A stretch of 64,000 bases of DNA from Bradyrhizobium sp. CB3481 (GCF_029714305.1 NZ_CP121647.1:2438501-2502500), one strand, 5' to 3'. Counted from the stretch's first letter, positions 7,273 to 16,808 are shown. A program made the numbers and translations. The notes: generated by a model not told the origin, from the sequence alone.

Positions 7273-8681
7273 TGACGGAAACCGTTGTTCTGCTTACCGG
7301 CTTTTCTGGCAACGAACTCGCGCGATTGAAGGGTGCTTTCCCGGGTGTAGCTGACATCCGTGCGGTATCGAATCCAGAGGAGCTGAGCCGGCTTCAATTC
7401 GGCCCGCACATGCTGCTTCTGAGTTTTGGCACGAGCGTGATCGTTACGCCCGAAGTACTCGGTCGACTTGGGAGACCTGCCTACAACCTTCACGCGGCTT
7501 CTCCGGAATTCCCTGGTCGAGACCCGCACCACCACGCCATCTACCGCGACGCCACGACGTATGGCGCGACACTGCACATCATGGATGCGAAAGTCGATGC
7601 CGGGCCCATCGTTGCAACGGAGATGTTCCCGGTCGCACCTGATGCGACGCCCGCTTCATTGTTGGAGGCGGCGAACGAAGCCGGAATCCGAATGATCGAA
7701 AAAGTGGGCGCTAGATTGCTCGATGTGGAGCCAATGTCGTCGCTTACCGGCATCGCCTGGGGAAACGTGAAGACAACCAGGGCCGATCTCATCCGCCTTT
7801 CCAACATAACCCCGCTAATTGATGAGGTGGAACTCCGGCGACGTTACCGGGCCCTTGAAGGAGGTGCTTACGACAATCTGGTCGTTCGAATCCACGATCG
7901 AATGTTTCGGATCGACAAGCGTGCTACGGCTACAGCCGCCTCCGTCGCCGTTGATGACGACTTTACCGAAGATGCATATTGCCGGCTTCTTTCGATGCTC
8001 AAGGCCGGTCAGTATCGATTTGCTTTCTATGGCGACGTTGTGAGCGACCGCCACGTCATTTGGCGCCACGACGTCGATTTCTCCATGCATCGTGCGGCTG
8101 CGCTAGCCGAGATTGAGGCGAAGGAGGGCGTTATGGCCACCTATTTCGTCAATCCACATTCTATCTTCTACAATCTCCTGGAGCCTTCGGTAACTAAGTT
8201 GGTTCACCGCATTGCCGAGCTCGGACACGAGATTGGGTTGCATTTCGATTCAGCAGCCTATGATTTAAAAAAATGGGATATCGGCCACTTGGAGACATGT
8301 GTCGAGCGCGAGCGCAAACTCCTGGAGATCGCGTTCGAGGTACCAGTTCGATCGCTTAGTTGGCACAACCCGGATATGTCCAATCTGCTCGACTTCGATG
8401 CTGATCGTATCAATGGATTGTGGAACGCCTATTCGCGCCAGCTGCGCAATGAATATCGATACTGCTCGGATTCCAATGGCTATTGGCGGTTCCAGCCCAT
8501 GTCGGCTGTAATTGCTGAAGGATATCCGCGTCTGCACCTCCTCACACATCCTGAGTGGTGGACGAAAGAGAGGCTATCTCCCTCAGAGCGAGTTGATCGC
8601 GCAATCCTCGGGCGCGCGCGTCAAGTCCGCCGCGAATATGATGCCGGCTTGGCGAAGGCAGGGCGCCACAATATCACTTGA
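7272..8681 (+). CDS. two-domain fusion: formyltransferase plus polysaccharide-deacetylase-like domain
   Basis: A 469-residue protein. Residues 1 to about 205 form a formyltransferase-fold domain with the triad Asn72 and His74 (YNLHAASPEFPG) and Asp109 (AKVDAGPI), plus YGATLHIMD. Residues 235 to 455 resemble NodB-fold deacetylases of the HDVD subtype: RHDVDFS at 266-269 in place of the classical TFDDG, EIGLHFD at about 320-326 in place of HTxxH, a LSWHNPDM segment and a late LLTHPEWW. Both halves keep plausible catalytic residues, so this could remove an N-acetyl group and reformylate the freed amine in one polypeptide. That reaction sequence is inference. A GTG at 7269 is an alternative start. 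It overlaps the stop of the WbqC-like gene. Confidence 0.82.
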   Translation: MTETVVLLTGFSGNELARLKGAFPGVADIRAVSNPEELSRLQFGPHMLLLSFGTSVIVTPEVLGRLGRPAYNLHAASPEFPGRDPHHHAIYRDATTYGATLHIMDAKVDAGPIVATEMFPVAPDATPASLLEAANEAGIRMIEKVGARLLDVEPMSSLTGIAWGNVKTTRADLIRLSNITPLIDEVELRRRYRALEGGAYDNLVVRIHDRMFRIDKRATATAASVAVDDDFTEDAYCRLLSMLKAGQYRFAFYGDVVSDRHVIWRHDVDFSMHRAAALAEIEAKEGVMATYFVNPHSIFYNLLEPSVTKLVHRIAELGHEIGLHFDSAAYDLKKWDIGHLETCVERERKLLEIAFEVPVRSLSWHNPDMSNLLDFDADRINGLWNAYSRQLRNEYRYCSDSNGYWRFQPMSAVIAEGYPRLHLLTHPEWWTKERLSPSERVDRAILGRARQVRREYDAGLAKAGRHNIT

Positions 8682-8737
8682 GGACAAGTGGGTGCTTTTT
8701 TCAAAACGTCCGATCGGGTAGGTAGTTTGCCGGTGCT

Positions 8738-8761
8738 CAAATCTGCCGATGGACGGATTTG
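8738..8761 (+). terminator. hairpin after the formyltransferase-deacetylase gene
   Basis: An 8-bp stem (CAAATCTG paired with CGGATTTG, one G-T wobble) with an 8-base loop lies 57 bases after the stop at 8681. There is no following T run, so intrinsic termination would be weak; it may only protect or attenuate the transcript. The rest of the 172-base gap before the methyltransferase shows no gene. Confidence 0.25.
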
Positions 8762-8853
8762 CGCGGTCACGGCTGAAACGAACTGCAAGGCGAACTCCCG
8801 ATCACTCATGCGCGAATTGATCCTCTGACTCAACCTTTCCCGGCTTCTTGTGT

Positions 8854-9912
8854 ATGAGACATCTAAGCGAGAAATTCTTCGTGCCGCTGACCTTGGAAGA
8901 CTACCAAGGAGGTAACTACGAACGGTTGCAAAGGCGCGTCAGTCGCTCGAACCGCTTTCCATTGAAGCCGCTTGCCATCATGGCCGGTTTGCTCAACTGC
9001 ACAGTTCTTACGATCATCGCTATTGTCGTGTGGCTGGGCGGAAAAGCTCGCCCAGCACCCTGGCACCGTGAATTGGGCGAGCTCTATTTTCATGTGCCGG
9101 AGATGGCAGTTCACAAAGGCATCGAACTGGATGCGCTGGCCGGTCATAGAAGCTGTCTACTCGGCCGCGGCATAGATATAGGATGCGGCAACGGATATAT
9201 CGGCGGGCTCCTGAAGCGCATGGTAGGTTTGGCGGAACTTCACGGGGTCGATCCAGTCGGCAGCTTCGCCAACGACACTCTTGCGAACGGCTACACGGGC
9301 TTTTCCTGTGCGACTGCAAGTGAAATACCCCTGCCGCCAGCTTCATTCGACTGTGCCATCAGCATTTGCGTGCTGGAGCACGTTCGAGATCTCGACAGTG
9401 CCTTTCGTGAGATGCTTCGGTTGCTCAAACCCGGAGGTGCGCTTGTTTTCACGACGCCATCGCCTGAATTTCGTTCAAGCACACTGGACACAAGGTTGTG
9501 GGCATGCCTTGGAGATCGTACACGCGCCGAAGATGCTGCGCGTTCGCGAGACAAGGTCAGCATGCACTTTCACTACGCAACGGCGAATGAGTGGCGCATG
9601 AATCTCGAGCGAATCGGGTTCGACAGCGTTAATGTTTTGCCGATCTTCTCGAGGCGGCAACTGCTGGTATATGAATTAATGAATTGGTCGGTGCGAGTTC
9701 CCGAGTTGTATTTTCCAGATAAACTTTGGAGTCTGTGCCAGAAGATAAAGCCCATGAAGATGATGTTCGCTTGGTCAACTGCGGTGATCGCGGCGTGGGT
9801 CGGGCGTTGGCGCATTGGCGAAGGTTGCCAGACGCACTGGCTGATCTCTGCGCGGAGACCCACAATCACGATCTTTGATCGAACGCAGGTCGTTGCGCAC
9901 GCTCCGTCCTGA
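8854..9912 (+). CDS. class I SAM-dependent methyltransferase with N-terminal membrane segment
   Basis: About 352 residues from ATG 8854 (a TTG two codons earlier is possible). The SAM-binding motif I is GIDIGCGNGY, followed by a motif II-like acidic region (HGVDPVGS), EIPLPPASFDCAISICVLEHV and LLKPGGALVFTTPSP, the Methyltransf_11 pattern. Before the domain, residues 38 to 60 are strongly hydrophobic (LAIMAGLLNCTVLTIIAIVVWL), so the enzyme may be anchored at the inner membrane near lipid-linked glycan intermediates. The likely role is O- or N-methylation of a sugar, possibly a chain-terminating cap; the acceptor is unknown. Confidence 0.8.
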   Translation: MRHLSEKFFVPLTLEDYQGGNYERLQRRVSRSNRFPLKPLAIMAGLLNCTVLTIIAIVVWLGGKARPAPWHRELGELYFHVPEMAVHKGIELDALAGHRSCLLGRGIDIGCGNGYIGGLLKRMVGLAELHGVDPVGSFANDTLANGYTGFSCATASEIPLPPASFDCAISICVLEHVRDLDSAFREMLRLLKPGGALVFTTPSPEFRSSTLDTRLWACLGDRTRAEDAARSRDKVSMHFHYATANEWRMNLERIGFDSVNVLPIFSRRQLLVYELMNWSVRVPELYFPDKLWSLCQKIKPMKMMFAWSTAVIAAWVGRWRIGEGCQTHWLISARRPTITIFDRTQVVAHAPS

Positions 9913-10089
9913 CACATAAACGTCTCGCCAATTCCTGCATCGGTCGCTTTCGTCATCCAGATTGCCGATTGTGAAATTCTCGCTGGGGACGGCGAGCAAA
10001 GGCGCAGTTCCACGAAGTATCGAGTCATTCGCCTAGATCGAAATGCGACAGCTTGACATGAGGCTCTCATTGCGAAGGAACGGTCGCTG

Positions 10090-12027
10090 ATGTGCGGCGT
10101 ATTTGGCGTCCTCGATCGGCGCGGTCTTGGACAGCCACAGCAAAACTTGCTACGCGGACTTTCCGTGGTCTCACACCGCGGCCCGGATGGCGAGGGTTTT
10201 GTCTGGTTCGATACGCGACCGGGTAGGACGGCGGCTTTCCGTGAAGTGGGCCCGGGCGCTTCAGTGAACGTACTGCTCGCGCACCGGCGTCTTGCCATTA
10301 TCGACCTTTCGGACCTCGGGCACCAGCCGATGGCGTCTGAGGACGAGCAGGTTTGGATAACGTACAACGGCGAGATCTATAACTATCTGGAGCTCCGTAC
10401 CGAGTTGGAGGGTAGGGGCGTTGTCTTCCGCTCAAATTCCGACACTGAGGTCATCCTCCGCTCATACGAGCAGTGGGGCTCGGATGCGTTCACCCGGTTT
10501 GTCGGAATGTGGGCGCTTGCGATCCTTGATCTTCGGCAGCGCCACCTGATGCTTTCACGCGACCGCTTCGGTATCAAGCCACTACACTATTTTTCATCCG
10601 GCGATCGCTTTGCGTTCGGCTCGGAGATCAAGCAACTGCTCGAAATCCCCTGGGTTCCGCGATCGCTTAACGCGCGAGCCGCCTATGACTATCTTCGTCA
10701 TGAGGTCGCGGATATTGGGCCTGAAACGTTTTTTTCCGGAATCTACAAGGTTCGTCCCGGTTGTACGCTGGTGCTGTCGTTGGATGAAGGCCGCCACAAA
10801 GAGAATTCGTACTACAATCCGCCTGCCGGACCCGAGCTGGAGGATATTTCACCTGAAGGCGCTGCCGGGAGGCTTCAGGATCTCCTTCGTGAGAGTGTTC
10901 GCATCCACCTGCGCGCTGATGTGCCGGTCGGAACCTGCCTTTCCGGAGGCTTGGATAGCGGCGCCATTGCTGTCCTGATGCGGGATATCTCGCAACGTGA
11001 ACAGCTTGGCATCGAAAGGCATGCGTTCAGCTGCCATTTCGACATTCCTGAGGCGGACGAACTTGAGTTTACGCGGCAGAATATGACTGCTGCGGGGATG
11101 CAGCCGCATTTTACCGAGCCTCGGGACAAGGACATCGAGGCCGACCTGAAAGAGCTGGTTTGGCATCAGGACGAACCGTTCACTTCAACCTCGATCTTTG
11201 CCCAATGGTCAGTATTCCGTCTGATCCAGGATACGGGGGTTAAGGTGGTGCTGGACGGCCAGGGATCCGACGAAATGCTTGGCGGTTACGCGAGCACTGC
11301 GCCGCATCTCTTCCTTGAGTTGGCAGCGCAGGGTCGGCTGATGAAGGCTCTTGTCGAGAGCTGGCAATGGTCCCGCTTGCAAGGAACTCCATGGCGTGCG
11401 GTTCTGCCCTTGCCGGGCGTGAGGCGAGCGCTAGCTGCGCTGACAAGGACAAAGGGCATTGCCGTGGCGTCCCCCTCAGCATTCTGGATGCGAGAGGACT
11501 TTGAACGGGCGTGGGCAGGCAAATCTGTGGTCGGAACAGGGGCATACCAAACCCCGTGGGACGATAAAGCCCCCTTGGCCTCAGTCCTGCGACGCTTCTT
11601 TTTTGAGAGCAACCTGCCAGCGTTGCTGCGCTATGAGGATCGGAACTCGATGGCATTCTCAGTCGAATCTCGGGTGCCATTCCTCGATCATCGTCTGGTT
11701 GAGTTTGCATTCTCGCTTCCAGCGCACATCAAGTTTCGTGGCGGTTACGCGAAGCGCGTCCTGCGCGATGCCATGCAGGGCCTGTTGCCGGACCCCGTAA
11801 GAATGCGCGCACGAAAGATGGGTTTTGCTACTCCGGAAATGCGCTGGCAAACAGGAGTGCTCAAGCCGTTCATCCTAGATGCCCTCCATTCGGACAAGAT
11901 GGCTGACTTTATCGACCGAGAGGCTGCGCTGCAGGCACGTGATCGGATAGAGGAGACCCAACGGCTCGACTTTCTTCCCTGGAGGCTGCTCAATCTGTAC
12001 TTGTGGCGGAACCAATTTCTAGTTTGA
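10090..12027 (+). CDS. asnB: asparagine synthase (glutamine-hydrolysing) family amidotransferase, copy 1 complete
   Basis: 645 residues. Begins MCGVFGVLD, so Cys2 becomes the N-terminal nucleophile of the class II glutaminase; SHRGPDGEGF, LLAHRRLAIID, YNGEIYNY and RDRFGIKPLHYF follow. The synthetase domain has the PP-loop SGGLDSGAI near residue 285, LDGQGSDEMLGGYA, and RYEDRNSMAFSVESRVPFLDHRLVEF. All catalytic elements are intact. In this locus the likely acceptor is a uronic acid carboxylate (nucleotide- or lipid-linked), giving a uronamide; free-aspartate activity is not excluded. It is preceded by a 177-base gap with no gene and an AAGGA upstream of the start. Confidence 0.9.
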   Translation: MCGVFGVLDRRGLGQPQQNLLRGLSVVSHRGPDGEGFVWFDTRPGRTAAFREVGPGASVNVLLAHRRLAIIDLSDLGHQPMASEDEQVWITYNGEIYNYLELRTELEGRGVVFRSNSDTEVILRSYEQWGSDAFTRFVGMWALAILDLRQRHLMLSRDRFGIKPLHYFSSGDRFAFGSEIKQLLEIPWVPRSLNARAAYDYLRHEVADIGPETFFSGIYKVRPGCTLVLSLDEGRHKENSYYNPPAGPELEDISPEGAAGRLQDLLRESVRIHLRADVPVGTCLSGGLDSGAIAVLMRDISQREQLGIERHAFSCHFDIPEADELEFTRQNMTAAGMQPHFTEPRDKDIEADLKELVWHQDEPFTSTSIFAQWSVFRLIQDTGVKVVLDGQGSDEMLGGYASTAPHLFLELAAQGRLMKALVESWQWSRLQGTPWRAVLPLPGVRRALAALTRTKGIAVASPSAFWMREDFERAWAGKSVVGTGAYQTPWDDKAPLASVLRRFFFESNLPALLRYEDRNSMAFSVESRVPFLDHRLVEFAFSLPAHIKFRGGYAKRVLRDAMQGLLPDPVRMRARKMGFATPEMRWQTGVLKPFILDALHSDKMADFIDREAALQARDRIEETQRLDFLPWRLLNLYLWRNQFLV

Positions 12028-12096
12028 CTTGTTCGCGAGTGTCTGCTCCAACACCGCACTTGGGCGCACGACAATGCATTTGGAGAGAAGGGTCTC

Positions 12097-13659
12097 ATGA
12101 CGACTGCCGCCGACCGCAGGCCCGTCATAGTATCTTTGACGCCGCTGCCGCTTTCGGCCGATAGCCGAACGCTGAAACAGGTGATTTCGGTCCATCGATT
12201 CGGCTTCCGATCCGTGGTTATCGAAGGCGAGAAAAGTCAACTCGCGTCCGCGGAAGTGCCGATTGAAGTCATATCGAGCTTGGATTGCGCGAAATCTGGA
12301 GCTTCGGCTCCTGAGGTCGGACAAGGGGACCCAGGAAGGAAGGAGCCGTCTTCACCATCCTCAGAGTCCACAGCCGCCCCGCGCATTTCCACGTTTTTGA
12401 GATTGCGGGAATCCAGCGTCGGCCGCTTTTTTCGGCGTTGGCGGGGGACTCGGGCTATTGCAGGAATGTTTGTGCCCGCCTTGGATCGTTTCGATCAGGC
12501 TGCTGTTTCCTGTCGAGGTTCGGGCTCAATCGCGGGAGTGCTCTCAATCAGGGCGGTCGTCGTCGCTGTTCCAGCTGCGACGTTCATGACCCTAAAAGCC
12601 ATTGCTAGAGGCGCCGCGACGAAGCTTCCGAATTGGGCATTCTACCATCCGTCGCTCTTCGCGGAGCATCTCGCTGTTTATCTCAACAAGTATTTCTTCT
12701 CGGTCCTCGCTGTCGCTCCGCGTGCGGACGTCTACTACCTTCATGCGTTTTACCAATTTCCGGCCGTATGGTTCCTCTCATTGAGGTATCGGGCCAAGGT
12801 GATCTACGACGCTCATGATTTTTATTCGCAATTAGAAGATGACGGCAGTCTTTCGCCGTTCTGGAAGAACTGGGTCATGCCTTTCGAAAGGTTCATTGAG
12901 CGACTTTGCGTCCGGTTCGCAGATGATGTGGTAACCGTAAACGACGGCATCGCTGCCCTGATGCGAGAGCGATTTGGTTGCGACGCCGCAATTGTGCGCA
13001 ATGCGCATGATCTTCGGCTTGACCGCGAACTTGCCGGGACCATTAGGGAAGCGATCGACCTACCCGTAGAAGCATTTCTGGTTGTTTCAATTGGGAATTG
13101 GAAGCCGGGAATGGCTATGGAGCAAATGTTTGATGCGCTCTCACGGTTGCCGGAGCATGTTCATTTGGCTTTTCTGGGAGGGGGTTATCCGCCGCTTGAC
13201 GACGCGATCAAGTCGCGTGGCATTGATGGACGAGTTCATGTCCTTCCGCCGGTGCTTCCGCAAGAGGTGGTTCCATTTATCTCGTCTGCGGACGCATCGG
13301 TTGTGCTTTACTACGGCAAGTCGCCCAATTATCAGAACGCATTACCCAATCGGTTTTTCCAGTCGATCGCGGCAAGATTGCCGCTGGTCTATCCCGACCT
13401 CGCAGAGATTCGTCGTCTGGCGGATCGCTATGGCGTGGGACTTATGGCCGATCCCCGAGATCCGAGCCAGATCGAGTTGGCGCTTCGGTCATTTGTCGAG
13501 AACCGTGACCAGTGCGTAGCGATCAGGAGAAATCTCGATCTGGCCAGCCGTGAACTTTGTTGGGAGCGCGAAGAGCGAGTCCTCAGAGGGCTACTCCATC
13601 GAAATCTCGGCAAGGCTGAAGCCTCGTGTTCGGCGGTCGAGAGCGAAACCATCGGCTGA
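12097..13659 (+). CDS. glycosyltransferase, GT-B fold (group 1-like)
   Basis: 520 residues, ATG preceded by GAGAAGG. The N-terminal half has a variable, Ser/Pro-rich insertion (residues about 70 to 110) and hydrophobic stretches; YDAHDFYSQ is typical of GT4-like donors' N-terminal lobe. The C-terminal lobe carries SIGNWKPGMAMEQMFDALSRLP, LAFLGGGYPP, VHVLPPVLPQEVVPFISSADASVVLYY and LPNRFFQSIAARLPLVYPDL, the Rossmann part that binds nucleotide sugar, though the usual E-x7-E is altered to NRFFQSIA. It would act at the cytoplasmic face, adding one residue of the repeat. Linkage and sugar are not predictable. Confidence 0.8.
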   Translation: MTTAADRRPVIVSLTPLPLSADSRTLKQVISVHRFGFRSVVIEGEKSQLASAEVPIEVISSLDCAKSGASAPEVGQGDPGRKEPSSPSSESTAAPRISTFLRLRESSVGRFFRRWRGTRAIAGMFVPALDRFDQAAVSCRGSGSIAGVLSIRAVVVAVPAATFMTLKAIARGAATKLPNWAFYHPSLFAEHLAVYLNKYFFSVLAVAPRADVYYLHAFYQFPAVWFLSLRYRAKVIYDAHDFYSQLEDDGSLSPFWKNWVMPFERFIERLCVRFADDVVTVNDGIAALMRERFGCDAAIVRNAHDLRLDRELAGTIREAIDLPVEAFLVVSIGNWKPGMAMEQMFDALSRLPEHVHLAFLGGGYPPLDDAIKSRGIDGRVHVLPPVLPQEVVPFISSADASVVLYYGKSPNYQNALPNRFFQSIAARLPLVYPDLAEIRRLADRYGVGLMADPRDPSQIELALRSFVENRDQCVAIRRNLDLASRELCWEREERVLRGLLHRNLGKAEASCSAVESETIG

Positions 13660-13683
13660 ACAGGCGAGCTTCAAGATATCAAA

Positions 13684-14877
13684 GTGGCAAAGAAAAAGAC
13701 TCTCTTTCTCGATCTAAACGGGATCGGGCCTACCGTCATGGCTTCGGCAACGCTGCTGCGAGGCTTGTTGGGAATCGAGGATGGTGCGCAACCGCCAAAT
13801 CTGCTGCGTGGTAGCGCAACTATCCGTACGCTGTACGCTCATCTGCAGGATTTCAACCAGCGGTTATCCTACGTTCGTGATTGGAGGGATGCTTTCTGCC
13901 GATCGCCTGAGCTCGACGTCACCATCTGCGACATGAATAATCTCGTTCATCTCGGAACTTGCATGTTACGCGTCAGGACCTACGACCTCATTGTCGTGTC
14001 ACATGTGGCGGCCGGTGACGATATGTCCTTGATCAACCGGATCGCGCCTTTCTTGGCCAAACGCTCCTGTCCGATCGTCGTCTTTCTAGGCAATGAATAC
14101 GACCTTCTCGACCAGAAGCTGGAGTTTTGCAGAGCGGTGAAGGCCGAGTTTCTCTGCAGCCAGCTTCCTATTGCGGCCGCGGAATATCTCTATGGAGAGC
14201 TTGACGGAACGCAAATCCTTGCGACGCCGCATGCGCTCAATCCTTCCGTATATTCACCGCTACCCGGCGCGCAGCGCGATATCGACGTGGGATTTGTCGG
14301 TGACATCTACTGGCCCTTCGTCGGAGATCGGGAAAGAACCGACTTGATTGCGTATTTTGAGCGGCATGGGGAGGAACGGGGCGTTCGATGCGACATTCGA
14401 GGTGGTCGGTCGTCGCGGATGCCGCGCGATGAATGGGCGGCATTTCTCAATCGCTGTCGTACTTTGATCGGCGCAGAGTCCGGGACCTATTATCTCAACG
14501 AGAGAGGTGCTCTCCTCGATCGCGCCAGAACCTACAATCTGAAGCAGAATCAGAACGCCAGCTTTGAGGAAGTGTTCGAGAAATTCTTTGCCGGCGTCCC
14601 GCGCGGTGTGTCAGGCAAGAGCATCTCGTCAAGGCACTTCGAAGCGATCGGTACCAAGACCTGTCAGGTCCTGATCGAAGGAGGCTATAACGGCATTCTC
14701 AAGGCCAATGAACACTACATTCCGGTACGCGCTGACCTCTCCGATATTGACGAGGCGATTCGCGCGCTCCGGGATCAGACTCATTGTCGCGAGATCGCTC
14801 AGCGCGCCTATGATCTCGCAATGTCCGGTCATACCTACGATCATCGCGTTGCAGATATCGTGGCGCGTGTTCTCTAG
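13684..14877 (+). CDS. glycosyltransferase, CgeB/GT1-like
   Basis: 397 residues from a GTG start 24 bases after the previous stop. N-terminal MAKKKTLFLDLNGIGPT, a DLIVVSH strand and VVFLGNEYDLLDQK make the first Rossmann lobe; the second has DVGFVGDIYWPFVGDRERTDL, ESGTYYLNERG and FEAIGTKTCQVLIEGGYNGILKANEHYIPV, which matches the CgeB-type pattern where a FEA(x)G(x)xxLL segment is followed by an EHYIPV-like strand. It should transfer a sugar in assembly of the repeat unit. No transmembrane segment is visible. Confidence 0.72.
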   Translation: MAKKKTLFLDLNGIGPTVMASATLLRGLLGIEDGAQPPNLLRGSATIRTLYAHLQDFNQRLSYVRDWRDAFCRSPELDVTICDMNNLVHLGTCMLRVRTYDLIVVSHVAAGDDMSLINRIAPFLAKRSCPIVVFLGNEYDLLDQKLEFCRAVKAEFLCSQLPIAAAEYLYGELDGTQILATPHALNPSVYSPLPGAQRDIDVGFVGDIYWPFVGDRERTDLIAYFERHGEERGVRCDIRGGRSSRMPRDEWAAFLNRCRTLIGAESGTYYLNERGALLDRARTYNLKQNQNASFEEVFEKFFAGVPRGVSGKSISSRHFEAIGTKTCQVLIEGGYNGILKANEHYIPVRADLSDIDEAIRALRDQTHCREIAQRAYDLAMSGHTYDHRVADIVARVL

Positions 14878-14897
14878 CCGCTGAGCAGATAAATCAG

Positions 14898-16808
14898 ATG
14901 TGCGGGATCGCAGGAATCATGAATTTTGACCGGCAGAAGCCGGTCGATCGTGGCGTGGTCGTCGCCATGACGAGAGTCGTCGCCCATCGTGGCCCTGACG
15001 CAGAAGGCGTTTGGGTGGATGGTTCCGTGGGGCTCGGTCATCGTCGTCTTTCCATCATCGATCTTTCCGTGGCCGCCGAGCAGCCAATGGTCTCCGACGA
15101 TGGCCAAGTCCGCATTGTCTATAACGGAGAAGTCTACAATTTTTTGGAACTGAAGCGCGAGCTGCAGGCAAGGGGCTATGGCTTTCGAACCTCGTCGGAC
15201 ACCGAGGTCATCCTCCAGGCCTATCGATGTTATGGCCAGGACTTCGTAAAGCGTCTGCGGGGAATGTTCGCGCTGGCGATCTGGGACGCAGCGCAACGAA
15301 CGCTACTGCTCGCGCGCGATCGGATCGGGATCAAGCCGCTCTATTATCACGTTGGCCACGAACACGTATCGTTCGCATCGGAGTTGAAGTCCCTGCTTGT
15401 CAATCCCCAGACGCCGCGTGAAGTTGACCAGGCGTCACTGGCAAATTTCCTTCATCTTCTCAGCATTCCCGACCCGCAATCAATTCTGAAGGGAGTTCGG
15501 CGGCTCGAGGCCGGTCACATGCTCATCGTTCGTGGGCGTGACGTGCGTGACCACGCGTACTGGAATGTTCCTCTGCCTTCGGCACCGCGATCGCTTTCGC
15601 TTGCGGATGCTTGTGTCGAATTCGATGAGCGGTTTGGCGACGCGGTTCGAAGTCACCTTGTTGCAGACGTGCCGGTAGGAGCTTTCCTGAGCGGCGGTGT
15701 CGATTCTAGCTCGGTCGTGGCCCTCGTTGGACCGCAGGCCAGTGCGGGGATGCGGACCTTTTCGGTTGTATTCAAAGGCGACGAAGTCTTCGACGAAGGA
15801 CCTTATGCTCGCGTTGTGGCGGAACGCTACGGTACGACGCACCGCGAGTTGGATCTCGGTGCCGAGGCGGGTGATTTTCTTCCGGCGATGGCCTGGCATT
15901 GCGACGAACCCTTCGCAGTCTCGTCAGCACTGGGTATATACTTTCTCGCCAAGGCGGCGAGGGAGGACGGAATCAAGGTCGTTCTGACGGGCGACGGAGG
16001 CGATGAGGTCTTCGCGGGATACACCTGGAGGCATCAGGACTTTCCTCCGTTGGTCGCGACCAGACTAAAGCCGCTGCGCCGGCTGCTCTCGCAGGCTGGT
16101 GCGATCGGTCACCGCATGGCTCCAGACTTCCGGCTGTGGCGGGCGATGGCGAGAAGTGAGAAAGACGCGGAACGCTACATCGACAGTTATGCCTGCCTTC
16201 GAGACATCGACCTTGCACACCTTGTGATGCCGGACATTTGGCCGAATTTGAAGGACGCATGGTCTCGCAACATCACGGCTTCGCACTATGAGTCTGCGGT
16301 TGGCCAACCGGAGTTGACGCGTAAGCTGTACACCGACATGAAGTCCTCGCTGATCAGCGAAATGCTGACCAAGGTCGACAGACTCACAATGGCCGCTGGC
16401 GTCGAGGCGCGTGTTCCGTTCTTGGATCACGAACTGGTCGAATGGGCGTTCACGTTGCCCGGCAATCTTAAGATCAAGGGCGGCGAAGGCAAATTGATTG
16501 TGAAACGAGCCATGGAGTCGCGTCTCCCGGCCGATATTCTCTATCGTCCCAAGGCTGGCTTCAACCTTCCGCTCGGCAAATGGCTACGGACGGGTCTAAG
16601 AGATATGGTCTATGATCTCCTCTCCCCCGCTAGCGTCGCGCGCAGAGGCTACTTCAGGCCGGACGTTGTCTCGACAATGGTCGACCGGCACATGAAAGGT
16701 GGCGACGATATCGGCAACAGGCTGTTCGTGCTGCTCATGCTCGAGCTCTGGCACAGGCAAATTCTCGATCCCGGTGCTTCTGCAACGAACATCGGTCTGG
16801 TGGCCTAG
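14898..16808 (+). CDS. asnB: asparagine synthase (glutamine-hydrolysing) family amidotransferase, copy 2 complete
   Basis: 636 residues starting MCGIAGIMNF (Cys2 nucleophile after Met removal). Glutaminase motifs AHRGPDAEG, LGHRRLSIID, YNGEVYNF and RDRIGIKPLYYH are present; the synthetase domain has SGGVDSSSVVAL, TGDGGDEVFAGY and KVDRLTMAAGVEARVPFLDHELVEWAF. It differs throughout from the copies at 10090 and 19297, so these are old paralogues, probably with different acceptors. It lies between two glycosyltransferases with gaps of 20 and 4 bases. Likely role: amidation of a uronic acid of the polymer (inferred from context). Confidence 0.9.
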   Translation: MCGIAGIMNFDRQKPVDRGVVVAMTRVVAHRGPDAEGVWVDGSVGLGHRRLSIIDLSVAAEQPMVSDDGQVRIVYNGEVYNFLELKRELQARGYGFRTSSDTEVILQAYRCYGQDFVKRLRGMFALAIWDAAQRTLLLARDRIGIKPLYYHVGHEHVSFASELKSLLVNPQTPREVDQASLANFLHLLSIPDPQSILKGVRRLEAGHMLIVRGRDVRDHAYWNVPLPSAPRSLSLADACVEFDERFGDAVRSHLVADVPVGAFLSGGVDSSSVVALVGPQASAGMRTFSVVFKGDEVFDEGPYARVVAERYGTTHRELDLGAEAGDFLPAMAWHCDEPFAVSSALGIYFLAKAAREDGIKVVLTGDGGDEVFAGYTWRHQDFPPLVATRLKPLRRLLSQAGAIGHRMAPDFRLWRAMARSEKDAERYIDSYACLRDIDLAHLVMPDIWPNLKDAWSRNITASHYESAVGQPELTRKLYTDMKSSLISEMLTKVDRLTMAAGVEARVPFLDHELVEWAFTLPGNLKIKGGEGKLIVKRAMESRLPADILYRPKAGFNLPLGKWLRTGLRDMVYDLLSPASVARRGYFRPDVVSTMVDRHMKGGDDIGNRLFVLLMLELWHRQILDPGASATNIGLVA

